Shown one piece after another: positions 49,757 to 59,959 of a DNA stretch of 64,000 nucleotides (its first letter is position 1; each line of letters begins with the position of its first letter). This DNA comes from Zeus faber. Its lineage: Eukaryota; Chordata; Actinopteri; Zeiformes; Zeidae. Where the stretch lies: NCBI GenBank assembly GCA_960531495.1, contig OY482866.1:4405418-4469417 (forward strand), read 5' to 3'. The notes under the pieces were generated by a model, which saw only the letters and a program-made list of their open reading frames with translations, was not told the origin of the DNA and made no database searches. The translations under genes were made by a program, and so were the position numbers.

Positions 49757-50583
49757 GTCACCACACCAGTATGTTCCTGAATTGCCGCCCTTCTGTACTG
49801 ATGTGTCGATGTAGGTGTTCTTTGTCAGGTACATGCTTGGAATTCGCACTGAAGAAGATCTTCGCCTCAACACACAGCAGGGTGATGATGCGGAACTGGT
49901 CTATATGGGTGGAGTTTTCCTCCTTCGGGATCCACACCCCTTCAGCCACTTGCCATTGATCTGGGATCTTCCCTTTTCACCAGAAGATTCGCAGGATTTT
50001 CCACAGGCGCAGTAGGAGTTTGGGACAGTTCTTGTACACTATGTACGAAGTGCCACTTGCTCCTGGAGCAGAGTTAGCCCTTGCTTTATGAACAACCTCT
50101 CTGATTTCCTTCTGCTGCAGCTCTGACATGTCAAACTGCACTTCCAGTTCAGGGGGATGCATGAAGATGTTGCACTCTCCCAGCTCCTGCTCTCTTTCGG
50201 GGTCGCTGTACATCTGTGTAAGATGTTGGTCTATGTCCTCCTGCGAGGAGACAAGTTTCCCGCTGCGCTTCTGCCCCAGCAGGTCTTTAGTGAACTTGAA
50301 GAGGTTGGCGATAAAGGCAGCTCATTTAGCTTGCCTTACCTCTTGCGTTGCCGCCTCCGATGCCCCTCTGCCCGGCGGAGAACTCTCATCTTCTTCTGTA
50401 GGATGCAAATCAACTGGGCCAGGCCAATGTGTTCCTCTTCTCCTGCCACCTTGTGCTGGGACTTCATCACAGGGCTTTCATCTCCTTCTTGATGTTGTGG
50501 ATCTTCACAGCGCTCTGGTTGTTTGAGGAAGATGTTCCAGAGCCTTTCCTCTCCTCCTCACCGAACCATTCAGCTGCGAGAGT
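49757..50583 (-). mobile_element. R2-like LINE, reverse transcriptase part
   Basis: Minus-strand reading frames give a basic HRRRQRKR stretch near 50,340. Next comes a segment with IREVVHKARANSAPGASGTSYIVYKNCPKLLLRLWK (50,213-49,977 frame). Then VAEGVWIPKEENSTHIDQFRIITLL follows (49,949-49,758 frame). These match the early palm motifs of R2-clade non-LTR reverse transcriptases found widely in fish (family from memory). The frame is interrupted several times, and everything after the early palm, including the catalytic YxDD box and the endonuclease, is missing where the tRNA array begins. It is a dead copy, and 51,226-51,667 is its N-terminal part. Confidence 0.8.
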
Positions 50584-50588
50584 GACAA
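50584..50588. repeat. Target-site duplication, left (gacaa)
   Basis: Five bases that recur directly after the LTR at 51,221-51,225, as left by an LTR-element integrase. Confidence 0.8.
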
Positions 50589-51220
50589 TGTCACGACCAG
50601 GGCTAGGAGAGACCCAAACGCACAACACGGGGAGACGGGAGGCAGTCAAAGGATGTTTATTAGCCCACACGGTGGAGCTGGCTGGGGGGACCCGGTCAGG
50701 TAGGGATGGAGCAGGGCTGGGCAGGGATGATGATGACCGGGCAGAGGGGTCCAGGATCCGGGTGGAGAGACGGGGAACCGGGCTGGATGGAGAAGGACGG
50801 ACAGCCTTGGTCGACGAGCAGAGACAAGCAGGTAAACCGGGCTGGCTGGAGATGGACGGACACCCTGGGTCGACAAGAGGGGATGAGCAGGTGAGCTGGG
50901 CTGGCTGGAAATGGACGGACGGACTGGGTCGACGAGAGGAGACAAGCAGGTAAGGGGAAGACGAAACAAAGAGACATAAACTAGGGGTTTGAAATAAGCA
51001 CTAGGAGCTAGGAACTTGGAACTAGGAATGGAGCCAGTAGCTGTACAACTCAGGTAAGCTAGTTGAAGGTCTGTTAAAGAATGACTGGGAAGCTGGAGAC
51101 TAAATACTGTGTGGAGTGATGCAGGTAATTGTTCCCAGGTGTGTGCAATTGGCTCAAGGAGGGAGCTGCAGATGGGGCAAGAGCGGCCTCTAGTGGCACT
51201 GGGAGGCCGTGGGCCTAACA
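50589..51220 (-). mobile_element. Solo LTR (632 bp), probably Gypsy/chromovirus-like
   Basis: Read on the minus strand, the element starts TGTTAGGCCC and ends GGTCGTGACA, the TG...CA form of an LTR. It is flanked by perfect gacaa repeats. A TATTTA promoter-like box lies at 51,101-51,106 and an AATAAA signal at 50,656-50,661, in the order expected for U3-R-U5. No internal region is present, so it is a solo LTR left by recombination between two LTRs. It sits inside the R2-like LINE and is therefore younger than it; the perfect duplication suggests a fairly recent insertion. The family assignment is from end sequences only. Confidence 0.75.
50778..50954. repeat. Minisatellite, 3 x 59 bp, inside the LTR
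   Basis: Three head-to-tail 59-bp units (50,778-50,836; 50,837-50,895; 50,896-50,954) share gggctgg, ggacggac, ggtcgac and gcaggt. It lies between the promoter-like box and the polyadenylation signal of the LTR. The long overlapping ORFs here on both strands come from the tandem repeat and its GC bias. Confidence 0.9.
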
Positions 51221-51225
51221 GACAA
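51221..51225. repeat. Target-site duplication, right (gacaa)
   Basis: Right partner of 50,584-50,588. Confidence 0.8.
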
Positions 51226-51667
51226 TGATCGTTGTCATGGCTTGAAGTTCCTGGCCGGCCCCTCCCTTCTCCGTTTCCTCCAGAATTTGGTCGACATCGT
51301 CATCAAATTGCTTCCACAGTGACGTCATGGTAGCTGCAGGCCTCCGGTCCGACTTAATGCTCAGGGGATTAGTTGACAACACTTGGAGGTTCTGGGCACT
51401 AAGGAGTGGCTCCGGGCCTGGCCCCTCCTGCATCTCACCAGGTTGAACGCCTGTGCGCTGTGTTGCTTCTGCTCCCACTGAACACTTCGTCTTCGCTCGG
51501 TGGATCTTCAAGCCGCGGGTGTTCTTGCAGACTTTACCACATGTACACTGCATGCTCATAGTCGTTTGTCCGTTGCCTAGGTCTGTTACCGTTGTGTCCG
51601 CCCGACTGGGGTGCTCATCCTCCCCCCCTCTCGGGCACCCCTGGGGGTACCTTTCCTTTTGGTTCAT
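51226..51667 (-). mobile_element. R2-like LINE, N-terminal zinc-finger part
   Basis: A frame of 150 codons (51,667-51,215) contains a C2H2-type finger, CTCGKVCKNTRGLKIHRAKTKC. Fingers of this kind sit at the N terminus of R2-clade LINE proteins and bind the target DNA. A SLWKQFDDDVDQIL segment follows. The reading then runs into the solo LTR and resumes beyond it at 50,583, consistent with one LINE split by the insertion. The true 5' end was not located. Confidence 0.75.
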
Positions 51668-52450
51668 TGTAGCTTAGTTGGGCGTCCTCCTCTCAGAGGA
51701 CACAAATTGGGTTGCCAGCCCATTCTGCCCTGGTTGCCATCCCTCCGAACTGTCACTGACTCTCCAGTAGTCATCACACTGTTCATGGTTGTCATCCAGT
51801 CTTTGTTTGTTGTCATCCAGTAAGTGTTTTCTTTTTTTAACTCTGCATGGTGGTATATACATTAATACCATATGACAGCATCTATCTGTCTGTTTGTGTG
51901 TGTTCTCAGTGTGCTTAACTTCAATACTTCACTTCTAATGTAATGACAGGTTTTACGCCAGACCTTCTTAAGAATTACTCAAAGCACGCAAATACGCAAA
52001 GCACATCAGTTTGCCTTTGTAGCTGACAGATTTACAGTGATTAACACACATCTGTTCTCTCCCAGAACTCTGCAACCCAACTGCCACACAATCTAAACCT
52101 CCTGCTGAATGATGTGATGTGCCTAGCACGTCACTTGATGGTAACTATCATGTTGGTGTAATAATAATAATAGTAATAATAATAATAATAGTAATAATAC
52201 ACATCGTGTGAAAGATAAAAATGTGAGATTGTTACATCAAAATCTATTTAGAAAATGTTGTTTTTCTCTCTCAAAAAAATGTCCCGCCTCAGCTGTTGTG
52301 TCTTGTGGATTTATCACCACAGCACACCACAGTGTCTGTTGCAGGTAGGTTCTTATACCCACTACACACTGCTTCATTATAGCTTTCAGTAGGAATTTGA
52401 TAGTGTCTGATTAAGTGGGAAATGTCACAACAAAGTAGCATGCTATTTGT
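51668..52450. other. Intergenic, no gene seen
   Basis: AT-rich DNA. The first 200 bp may be 5' sequence of the R2-like LINE, but no family feature shows this. Short ORFs on both strands have no recognisable content. Confidence 0.5.
52159..52199. repeat. AAT microsatellite
   Basis: About 13 imperfect AAT/ATT units with interspersed AGT. Confidence 0.9.
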
Positions 52451-54183
52451 TTTCGGTTTTAATAATGATTTTGATTTTAAAAAAAACCTATGTTTTCTCA
52501 GAGCCTCTCTCATCCTCTCATGAGCCGTCAGCAGTGTCCAGTACACGTCTGCCATCAATAATTATAAAGACAGCTCACAGTAAGTTTGAAAATTGTGTGT
52601 GTGTGTGCCCATGTGAGGTAGAGAAGTATGTCACCATCACAAACACAGTAGTAAAATATAACTCAAAATATATTTTTTCTTCCCATCCAGGTCAGTCATT
52701 ACCAGGCTGTTCAACACACCCCAGCATTCATCCATCCCAACTCCCTGGCTGTCCTTCTGTGAACAACCACATGAAGATGGTGTCATTGTGGCGTTTCCCT
52801 TCTCAGCCAGAGTTGATTGACAGCATCTCTGATCTTCCCTCTATGCTTAAGGCATGGCAGATTCAGCGTATTCACATCCTGCGAGGGTGCCCTAGTGAGC
52901 CTGAGCTGGCAGCCGGGATCATGTACAGGTACGGTGGAACACTGCAGCTGAACCATGTCCAGGGTGAGGGGGCTAAGGTTCTTGTCTGGATCTCCATCAG
53001 AGGTACATCTCAGCAGGAGGGCTACCACTTCCATCAGGCTCAGGGGGTCACTGGAATCTGAGTTTCATCTGAGCTATTTCAAGCCCAGGGGATGACAAGG
53101 GTGGCTCGCTGGATCTATCAGCGTCTGGTAGACCTGAAGCAACCAGGTGTTCGACTTCCAGCTGTCTCTGATCCAGTTCGGATTGCAGACCTCAATGCAG
53201 TCTCCAAACGGGTGTCAGGGGATGAGAGGTATCCAGCCCTTCAGTTAGTATCTATATTTTTCTTATACAGGAAATATTTACTTATTTTTCCATTACTCTG
53301 TTGTTCCTCATATAGAAACCATTTGGATGCCGCCTCTGCCCCTGCAGGCTTCACCAAGCGGGGTCTGCACTGGACCAGTGAAAACTGGTGGAAGAGTGTT
53401 TGTCCTTGACCACAAGCGTTGGACATCCCCTATGAAGGAGAAAATCAACATCCTGCTTAATAAACTTCGTGGACAGAAGGACATGCTGAAGCTTGTGGAG
53501 CAGGAACATGTTGATATGGTTCACCAATCCACATCTGACCCAAACAGTATGCTCCACCCTACAGCAATGTTTCACATTGCACAGTATGTGAAGTCCATGG
53601 CCAAGCTACGAAACACCAGCTCTCCATTGAACACCAGCCCAGAGAAGCTCCGCGAGAGACAGCAGTTATGGCAGTCTTTGACAGAGGGGAGTGAGACCGT
53701 CTGTGTGCCTGTTGTTTCCATGCCTCCAGCTGTTGTAAATCCACCTGAACCCGCTGCCGCCGCACCTTTAACTGAGGACTCCATCAAAAAGATTGCACTA
53801 GGCATCATGGAGAGGTAGCAGCAGCAGCAACAGCAACAATCAGGACACATGAAACAAACAAAGTCATGTCTTTCCTGTGGTCAGCCAAAGTCCCGGTACC
53901 AAAACAACGGCTCCTCCATCCACGTCTTCTATAAGCAAGGCCCTGTCCGTTATTTCTGCTGCTCCACTCAGGTTTTTAAAGCCTATGGTGCTGAGGGCCT
54001 GGCAAACTCCAAAATGCCCTTTAAAGACATTATGGAGACTACGTTTTTCCAACAGGAACTGGAACACACCAATAAGAGGGTGGAGGAAAGAGGGCAACAA
54101 AAGAGGAAAAGGGTGGAGGAAAGAAGGCAACAAATGAGGAAAAGGCCCGACTCCCAGCACAAAGGGTGTATGTGCCGTCTCAT

Positions 54184-55041
54184 TTACATTTACATTTAGT
54201 CATTTAGCAGACGCTTTTATCCAAAGCGACTTACAAGGGAGAATAACATTCAAGCTACATTGCGACAGAGACATTAGTGTAACAATAAATACTGCTAAGT
54301 AGTGCTAAGTAATTGTAGTTTAGGAGAAGAGGTTCTCACTGAAGAGCTGGGTCTTCAAGTGCTTCTTAAAGACAGAGAGGGAGGTCCCTGCCCCGGTCAT
54401 TTTTGGCAGCTCGTTCCACCAATGTGGAACTACAAATGAGAATAACCTGGATTGCCGTGGTTGTACGGCCGGCAAAGCCAGGTGACGCTCATTTGATGAG
54501 CGCAGCATCCAGGGGGTAACATGTGCTTTTACAAGAGCATTTAAGTAGGTGGGATCATTCCCAACAATCACTCTGTAGGCAAACATAAGAGACTTGAACT
54601 TGATGTGAGTGGCTACAGGTAACCAGTGGAGCTCGATGAGCAGCGGATTGACATTTGCCCTCTTTGGCTGGCTGAACCCAAGTCGCGCCGTCGCATTCTG
54701 TATCATCTGCAGTGGCTTCACCGCACAGGCCGGCAAGCCTGTTAAGAGAGCGTTGCAGCAGTCGAGACGGGACATCACCAAGGCTTGTACCAGCAGTTGA
54801 GTGGCATATTGGGTCAGGTATGGCCTGACTTTTCGGATGTTGAATAGTGCAAAGTGGCAGGACCGGGAGACGGCGGCAACATGGTCCGAGAATGTCAGTT
54901 GGTCATCAATAATGACACCTAGATTCCTTGCAGCCTTGGTAGGAACATGAGATAGAGAGTCAATTTTAATATCAATGTTGTGATAAATACCTTGTTTGGC
55001 CGGGAAGACCAGCATGTTTGGTCGGGAAGACCAGCATTTTC
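54184..55041 (-). mobile_element. L2-clade LINE, 5'-truncated
   Basis: A 231-codon minus frame (55,015-54,320) gives the C-terminal part of an L2-type reverse transcriptase, with ARNLGVIIDDQLTFSDHV, LVQALVMSRLDCCNALLTGLP, LLIELHWLPVATHIKFKSLMFAYR and FSFVVPHWWNELP. It ends with the common fish L2 3' tail (aagcgtctgctaaatgac on minus, then TGTAAATG repeats at 54,184). The frame is still open over 231 codons, so the insertion is fairly young. A 6-bp match tctcat at 54,178-54,183 and 55,042-55,047 may be the target duplication. It splits the last exon of the plus copy at CMCRL/CHMELK. Confidence 0.85.
54995..55038. repeat. 22-bp tandem duplication at the L2 5' junction
   Basis: The segments tttggccgggaagaccagca and tttggtcgggaagaccagca (first 20 of 22 bases) lie head to tail at 54,995-55,016 and 55,017-55,038, right at the truncated 5' end. 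This is the kind of junction made when first- or second-strand synthesis slips during LINE insertion. Confidence 0.85.
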
Positions 55042-55251
55042 TCTCATATGGAACTCAAGCAGGGCCGAAACAGTCCTCATGTGCACACAGGGTTCCCAGG
55101 TGTAACAGGGAAGTACATTTACTGCCCAGCAAAGATCTTCTCCCTTTCCAAAGACCAGGGCATGAACAATGAGATGACCTGGAATCACTTCAAGGAGTCT
55201 GTTTTTTATAACATCGAAAAACAGAGATGGGAGGTGGAAAAGGGGAAATAA

Positions 55252-55557
55252 TGGATGTGAAAATTGAAAAAATCTTCTTGGTAAATTGTATATATCTTTG
55301 TAAATGGTTTTATTGACTAAAAGTATTCATACTTTTGAGTGTCCCATTTTCTAAAGCTTATGTGAATAAATTCAAAAATCATCTACTAGGCATTCATTTT
55401 GTTTAAGCAGAGTCTTTGTTTCATTCAAGTATTTTTGTATTGTACATAAGGAGTTGTTGCTGTGTTGAGATTGTTCTCGTGAAGAACAGACATTTTCCAT
55501 ACCTTAGTTATTTTTTTTAGCTGTGATAGAAATTCACTGAAATGAGCTTGCATTAAC
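55252..55557. other. AT-rich spacer, no gene
   Basis: The first part is 3' flank shared with the minus copy (matched near 56,780). The rest resembles the flanks of the tRNA-Val relics (tgtttaagcagagtctttg recurs at 55,738). Confidence 0.5.
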
Positions 55558-55630
55558 TGTTTCCGCCCAGTTACAAACTGGGGACTTTTTGCTTCTGGAG
55601 AGAATGTGATAACCACTACACCACAGAAAC
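55558..55630 (-). pseudogene. tRNA-Val-like relic 1
   Basis: It is exactly 73 nt on the minus strand. It starts GTTTCTGTGGTGTAGTGG and ends CCCAG-TTTGTAA-CTGGG plus CGGAAACA. The acceptor and T stems pair fully. The anticodon stem (TTCTC/GCAAA) is broken, the anticodon position reads CAG and C56 is T. It matches the vertebrate tRNA-Val frame, as remembered, in D arm and acceptor. Not a working gene. Confidence 0.8.
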
Positions 55631-55887
55631 TGCTGCTCACTGTTCCCAGTGTATTTAAATTTTAGCATATACCCATGACAGTGGTTCCATGGGAGTTACT
55701 CATTGAGCATGCAGAATAAATAATAGAACAGTTATCTGTTTAAGCAGAGTGTTTGTTTCATTGTAGTATTGACTTAGTTATTGCAGTGTTCAGATTGCTC
55801 TCTCAAAGAGCAGACATTGTCAGAAACACAATTATTTGTGTCAGTTGTGATGAAGATCTCAGTTGACCATAACAAGTTCACATCCAC

Positions 55888-55960
55888 TGTTCCTGCTTAG
55901 TTTTGAAGTGAGGACCTTTCCTGTTTAAAGCAGATGTGATAACCACTACACCACAGAAAC
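55888..55960 (-). pseudogene. tRNA-Val-like relic 2
   Basis: It is 73 nt with the same 5' half as relic 1 (identical to TCACAT). The acceptor pairs as GTTTCTG/CAGGAAC. The T stem has two clashes, the anticodon stem is broken and the anticodon position reads TAA. Confidence 0.75.
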
Positions 55961-56072
55961 TGTAGGCCTTGCTTCCATTGTGTTTGTATTATGGCCTGTA
56001 CCCATTACAGTGATTCCACAGCACTTACTTATTGAGCATGCAAAATAAAAACTAGTTTTAGAAGGGATGTCT

Positions 56073-56145
56073 GTTTCTCCAGTGAAGCGGTAATCTTGTT
56101 TGTTACGGATGTTAGAGGTCCCCTGTTTGAAAAAGGGCAGAAACA
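56073..56145 (+). pseudogene. tRNA-Val-like relic 3 (plus strand)
   Basis: It is 73 nt on the plus strand, GTTTCTCCAGTGAAGCGG...CCCTG-TTTGAAA-AAGGG-CAGAAACA. The acceptor pairs at six of seven positions and the T stem at four of five. The anticodon arm is scrambled. Confidence 0.7.
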
Positions 56146-56449
56146 CACTTTTTTGTTGAGTATCCTCGTTCTTATTTTTTATGCAGCTGGAACCAGGGAG
56201 CCGTTTTTAACTATCAAGTCTCCCTCGTTCTATTGCTGAAAAAAAAAAAAAAAATCAAAACTCAGCAACTAGGCTTTTGTCTATTTTGAAGCACAGTCTT
56301 TGTCATTGCTTTGTTTACATTTTGTTCAAGTCTTGACTTAGTTATTGCAATGTTGAGATTGTTGTGTCAAAAAAAGACATTTCCATAAGTTAGTGAATTG
56401 CTTCAGATTTGATGAAGATACAAATCTCCTGTAATGAGCTCACATCCAC

Positions 56450-56522
56450 CGTTTGTGCCCAGTTTTGAAGTGGGGACCTTTTGAGTGTAAAGTGAATGTG
56501 ATAATCGCTACACCACAGAAAC
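56450..56522 (-). pseudogene. tRNA-Val-like relic 4
   Basis: It is 73 nt with loop TTTACAC, so the anticodon position still reads TAC (Val-UAC). The acceptor has one clash, the anticodon stem three, and the discriminator is G. It lies 562 bp from relic 2. Confidence 0.75.
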
Positions 56523-56630
56523 GGCCTCTTGTTGTTTCCAGTGTATTTACATTTTGGCATATACCCATTACATTGGTTCCATAGCACTACGTCACTGAGC
56601 AGGCAAAACAAAATTGAGTTGACACAATGT

Positions 56631-56690
56631 GTTTCAGTAGTGTAGCTATTATCACCTTGGCCTTTAACGTGAATGGTCCCATGGTTAAAA
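56631..56690 (+). pseudogene. tRNA-Val-like relic 5 (plus strand, 5' two thirds)
   Basis: GTTTCAGTAGTGTAGC...ATCACC...ATGGTCCC matches the tRNA-Val D arm and runs to the variable region. The T arm and 3' acceptor are not recognisable. It lies 558 bp from relic 3 on the same strand. Confidence 0.6.
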
Positions 56691-58077
56691 CACTATTGCT
56701 TTGATCAAACACAGACATTGCCATGGTAGCCTTTGGTTTTTACTATCTAGTGTCCCCTTTTCCAAAGCTGATGAATTTTTTTTTTTTTACAATTTACACA
56801 CCCATGATTTCTCATTTTCAACCTCCCATCATCTTATAAAATACAGACTCCTTGAAGCCCTTCCAGTGCATCTCATTGTCCATACCCTGATCTTTGTACA
56901 AGGAGAGGACCTTTAGCTTGGCAGTAAATGCACTTCCCTGCTCCACCAGGGAAGCCTGTGTGCACATTAGGACGGTTTGCGCCTTGATCCAGTTCCATGT
57001 GACAGAAACGGCACATTCGCCCTTTGTGCTGGTAGTCGGGCCTTTTACTGAATTGTTGCCCTCTTTCCTCTGCCCTCTTCTTTTTGTGCTCCAGTTTCTG
57101 TTGGAAGAACTAAGTCTCCATAAAGTCTTGAAAGGGCATTTTGGAGTTTGTCACGCCGTCAGACCATAGGCTTTTAAAACCTTCGTGGAACAATATAAAT
57201 AACGGACAGGGCCTTGCTGGTAGAAAAAGTGGATGGAGGAGACATCGTTTTGGTACCTGGACTTTGGCTGACCACAGGAAGGGCATGACTTTGTTTGTTT
57301 CCTACATCCTTGCTTTTGTTATTGCCACTCCATGATGCCTTGCATAATCCTTTTGATTAAGTCCTGAGTTAAAGGTGAAGCAGGTTAAGGTGGATTTACT
57401 ACAGCTGGAGGCATGGAAAAAAAAGGCACACAGACTGTCTCACTCTCCTCTGTTAAAGTGTGCCATAACTACTATCTCACCTGGAGCGTCGCTGGGCCGG
57501 TGTTCAATATAGAGCTGGTGTTCAGTGGCTTGGCCATGGACTTCACAAACTGCGCAATGTGAATTATTGTTGTTGGGTGGAGCATACTGTTTGGGTCTGT
57601 TGCGGAGTACTGAACCATATCAGCATTTTCCTGGTCCACAAGCTTCAGCATGTATTTTCGGTTGACGATGTTTATTGAGCAGGATGTCGATTTTCTCCTT
57701 CGTAGGGGATAATCCAACGCTTGTGGTCTAGGACAAACACTCTCTCACCAGTCTTCACTTGTTTAGTGCGAGCCCCGCATGGTGAAGCCTGCAGGGACAG
57801 AGGTGGTGTCCAAGTGGTTTCTAGAAGAGGAACATGAGAGGTAAGGCAAAAAAGTAATTATTTCCTGTATAACAAAAATATACTGTAGATACTAACAATT
57901 GACAATTTTTCATGTTGCTATTATAATAATGTGTTTACCTGGCTCTGTGAGAGGCTCAGAATCACTACTTGTAGTCATTTACTTTAATAGCAGGGGGGAA
58001 TGCAGGAAATTGGTACAGCTGGTGTGAAGAGGGGGTGACTGAACTGGGGGTGAGGGCTGAAGGCTGCTCTGTGATTC

Positions 58078-58152
58078 AAGATTTTTATTTGTCACATACA
58101 TATACATACTTTCATACATATATGCAGTTAAATGTAATGTGGAGGTGAATTT
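58078..58152. repeat. Old interspersed-repeat fragment
   Basis: The stretch tcaagatttttatttgtcac followed by a CATA-rich run and gcagttaaatgtaatgtgg looks like a 3' end common to fish interspersed repeats. The family is not assigned. It lies within an intron region of the minus copy. Confidence 0.4.
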
Positions 58153-58778
58153 CCTGGCATGGACTCTTTCTTGCTCCTGTGCTTTTCCCAGGCGAGTGGA
58201 ACGGGACAGCAAACAGGCTCCACATAATCCATACCAAACCTCTCTCTCTCTGCTGGAAAGATGAAGTATAAGGTCAGTATACGTCTTATCCCCTAACACC
58301 CGTTTGGAGACTGCATTGAGGGCTGCAATCAGAACTAGTTCAGTTCCAACGAGCCAACGCTGTAATCAGCGTTGAAACAGCGCTGATGAAACCTGCGTTC
58401 CATTGACCCACTGAGCCTGTAGGAAGTGATAGCCCTCCTGCTGAGATGTACCTCTGATGGGGATCGAGACAGGAACGTTAGCCCCCTCACCTCACATGCC
58501 ACCCTAAAGGCCTCACAGCAGTCTCTGAAATACAAAACAAAATAAAAAAAACTCATGAATGATGCTGCTGTCATATCATAGTCATTCTTATTATTTCCAT
58601 GCTGTTCAATAATTGTAGAAAAAAATTCATAGTAGAAAATATTAATGTCATTTCTTACCTGTCTACCCACTGACAATGTTCATATTCCATCTCTGTCATC
58701 CTGTAGCAGTTAGCTAACCCCTGGCACATGGGCTCCAGTCACTTCTGTCTCCCGACTGCACCATCACCCAAGCAAGGA

Positions 58779-59120
58779 TCAGTTTTCATTCATGATGGCG
58801 TCGGATGAAATGGTCCTGGATGTAAAGGTGACCTTCCTTGCAACTTTACAGGTGTCGTCTGAGCAGAGGGCCTCCCTAAAGGTGCCCTGCAGGAGCTTCT
58901 TAATCACACCCTCCTGGCACTGGTACTCATACAGGAGGCAATGAGTCAGGTAGTATGCAAACACAGAGACTCCGTTCCAGCCATCTGAATCCTCATACCC
59001 TCCGAATGGCGCTGGTTTAGAGTCCTGTCTAATGAACCCGGTGAGGGTTCTCTGGCCATACATTCCTGACTCAGCATCCATGATGTTTTGGCAGCTGAGG
59101 AGGTAGGACAGGTTGGCATG
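58779..59120 (-). pseudogene. RNase H-like (first Asp) segment of the minus copy
   Basis: A 100-codon frame (59,081-58,779) reads MDAESGMYGQRTLTGFIRQ to CQEGVIKKLLQGTFREALCSDDTCKVARKVTFTSRTISSDAIMNEN. The SDDTCKVARK string corresponds to the D-HT-KV-K signature that I recall as the first catalytic strand of DDE/RNase H-like transposases. The corresponding part is absent from the plus copy. Confidence 0.45.
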
Positions 59121-59144
59121 TTCCTTCTTCCTTCTGTGCGCCTA

Positions 59145-59400
59145 AGCTCATCCATCACTGACCTACAGATAGCCTTTTTGTAGTTCAGAGTTGCTGGCAA
59201 CAGGTTTGTGAACTTCTTGGGGAGCTTTTCCAGCCACTGTGGGTTGTTGGCAAACTACCTCCTCATGCAGATCTTACAGCACAGCCCTGATGATAACCAG
59301 TAGTACTGTCCAGTGAGGCCAACGATTACACAAGGTCTCATGACACCTGCAGTAGCCACCTGATGTAGATTGAATTTGTTCTTCAGCCTGACCATTATCT
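59145..59400 (-). pseudogene. DUF6729-like segment of the minus copy
   Basis: The minus reading gives VGLTGQYYWLSSGLCCKICMRR, a stop, then FANNPQWLEKLPKKFTNLLPATLNYKKAICRSVMDELRRTEGR. The pattern of tyrosine-rich strand, CxxC, leucine-proline segment, LTYK-like core and VMDELR helix resembles the DUF6729 domain of fish proteins linked to transposase-like regions. The second metal ligand pair is not evident. Resemblance is from memory. Confidence 0.5.
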
Positions 59401-59744
59401 TGTCATTATCCAGCTTCCAGATGAAAAATGGATGGAGTTGAGAGTATGTTGGGAATGGAAGATCCGCAACGTGGTCATCAACTCTGGCTCAGGAGGGAAA
59501 TGCCACAATGATACCATCTTCATGGGGTTTTTCACAGGTGCAGGGCCTGGCCATAGACCCAAAGATTCCAGTTTGGTCTTGATCCATATCTTCTGCTGCT
59601 GTGAACAGCTCCACTGACTCACATCAACATCATAGCCAGGGAGTTGGGAAGGAGGAACACTGAGGTGGGTTGAACTGCCTGGTAATGTTTGACCTGGACG
59701 GGAAAGAATGAAGATATTTTGAGTGATGGTGACCTACTTCTCTG

Positions 59745-59856
<112 letters not shown>

Positions 59857-59959
59857 TTCAAACGGTGATGAACTGTCTTTACAATAAGTGATGGCAGAGG
59901 TTTACTGGACATTGATGACCGAATTTTTTTTTTTTAAATCCAAGTAATTATTAAAACAC

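Larger units (their letters stand above)
52502..55251 (+). pseudogene. Plus copy of a spliced transposase-like (DUF6729-like) family
   Basis: Three exon-like segments with splice signals are visible: 52,502-52,579 (ctcag before, gtaagt after), 52,691 to about 53,229 (tccag before) and 53,316-55,251 (tatag before). Coding content in order: EPSAVSSTRLPSIIIKTAH; MKMVSLWRFPSQPEL; an IRGTSQQEGYHFHQAQ segment like the RGTSSLESFH block I recall from a large fish family with DUF6729 domains; HPTAMFHIAQYVKSMAK; a CLSCGQPKSRYQ zinc-knuckle-like motif; a K/E/R-rich coiled coil; and VHTGFPGVTGKYIYCPAK at the end. Compared with the minus copy, the middle (YYWLSSGLCCKIC to SDDTCKVARK) is deleted. There are frame breaks, one in-frame stop before the Q-rich run, and an L2 LINE in the last exon. 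It may be transposon-derived or a host multigene family; it is not functional as it stands. Confidence 0.65.
55558..56700. repeat. Decayed tRNA-Val tandem array, unit about 560 bp
   Basis: Relics 2 and 4 (minus) are 562 bp apart and relics 3 and 5 (plus) 558 bp apart, so a unit with two divergently oriented tRNAs is present twice. Flanks such as gacttagttattgca, gatgaagat and actgagcaggcaaaa also recur. Relic 1 belongs to a third, partial unit 330 bp to the left. Divergence is far above that of the Gly array. Confidence 0.7.

Noticed and set aside
50429-50977. Frames of 93-174 codons on both strands over the LTR
   Set aside because: They arise from the 59-bp minisatellite and the GC-rich LTR. 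They overlap in several frames at once and match no protein family.
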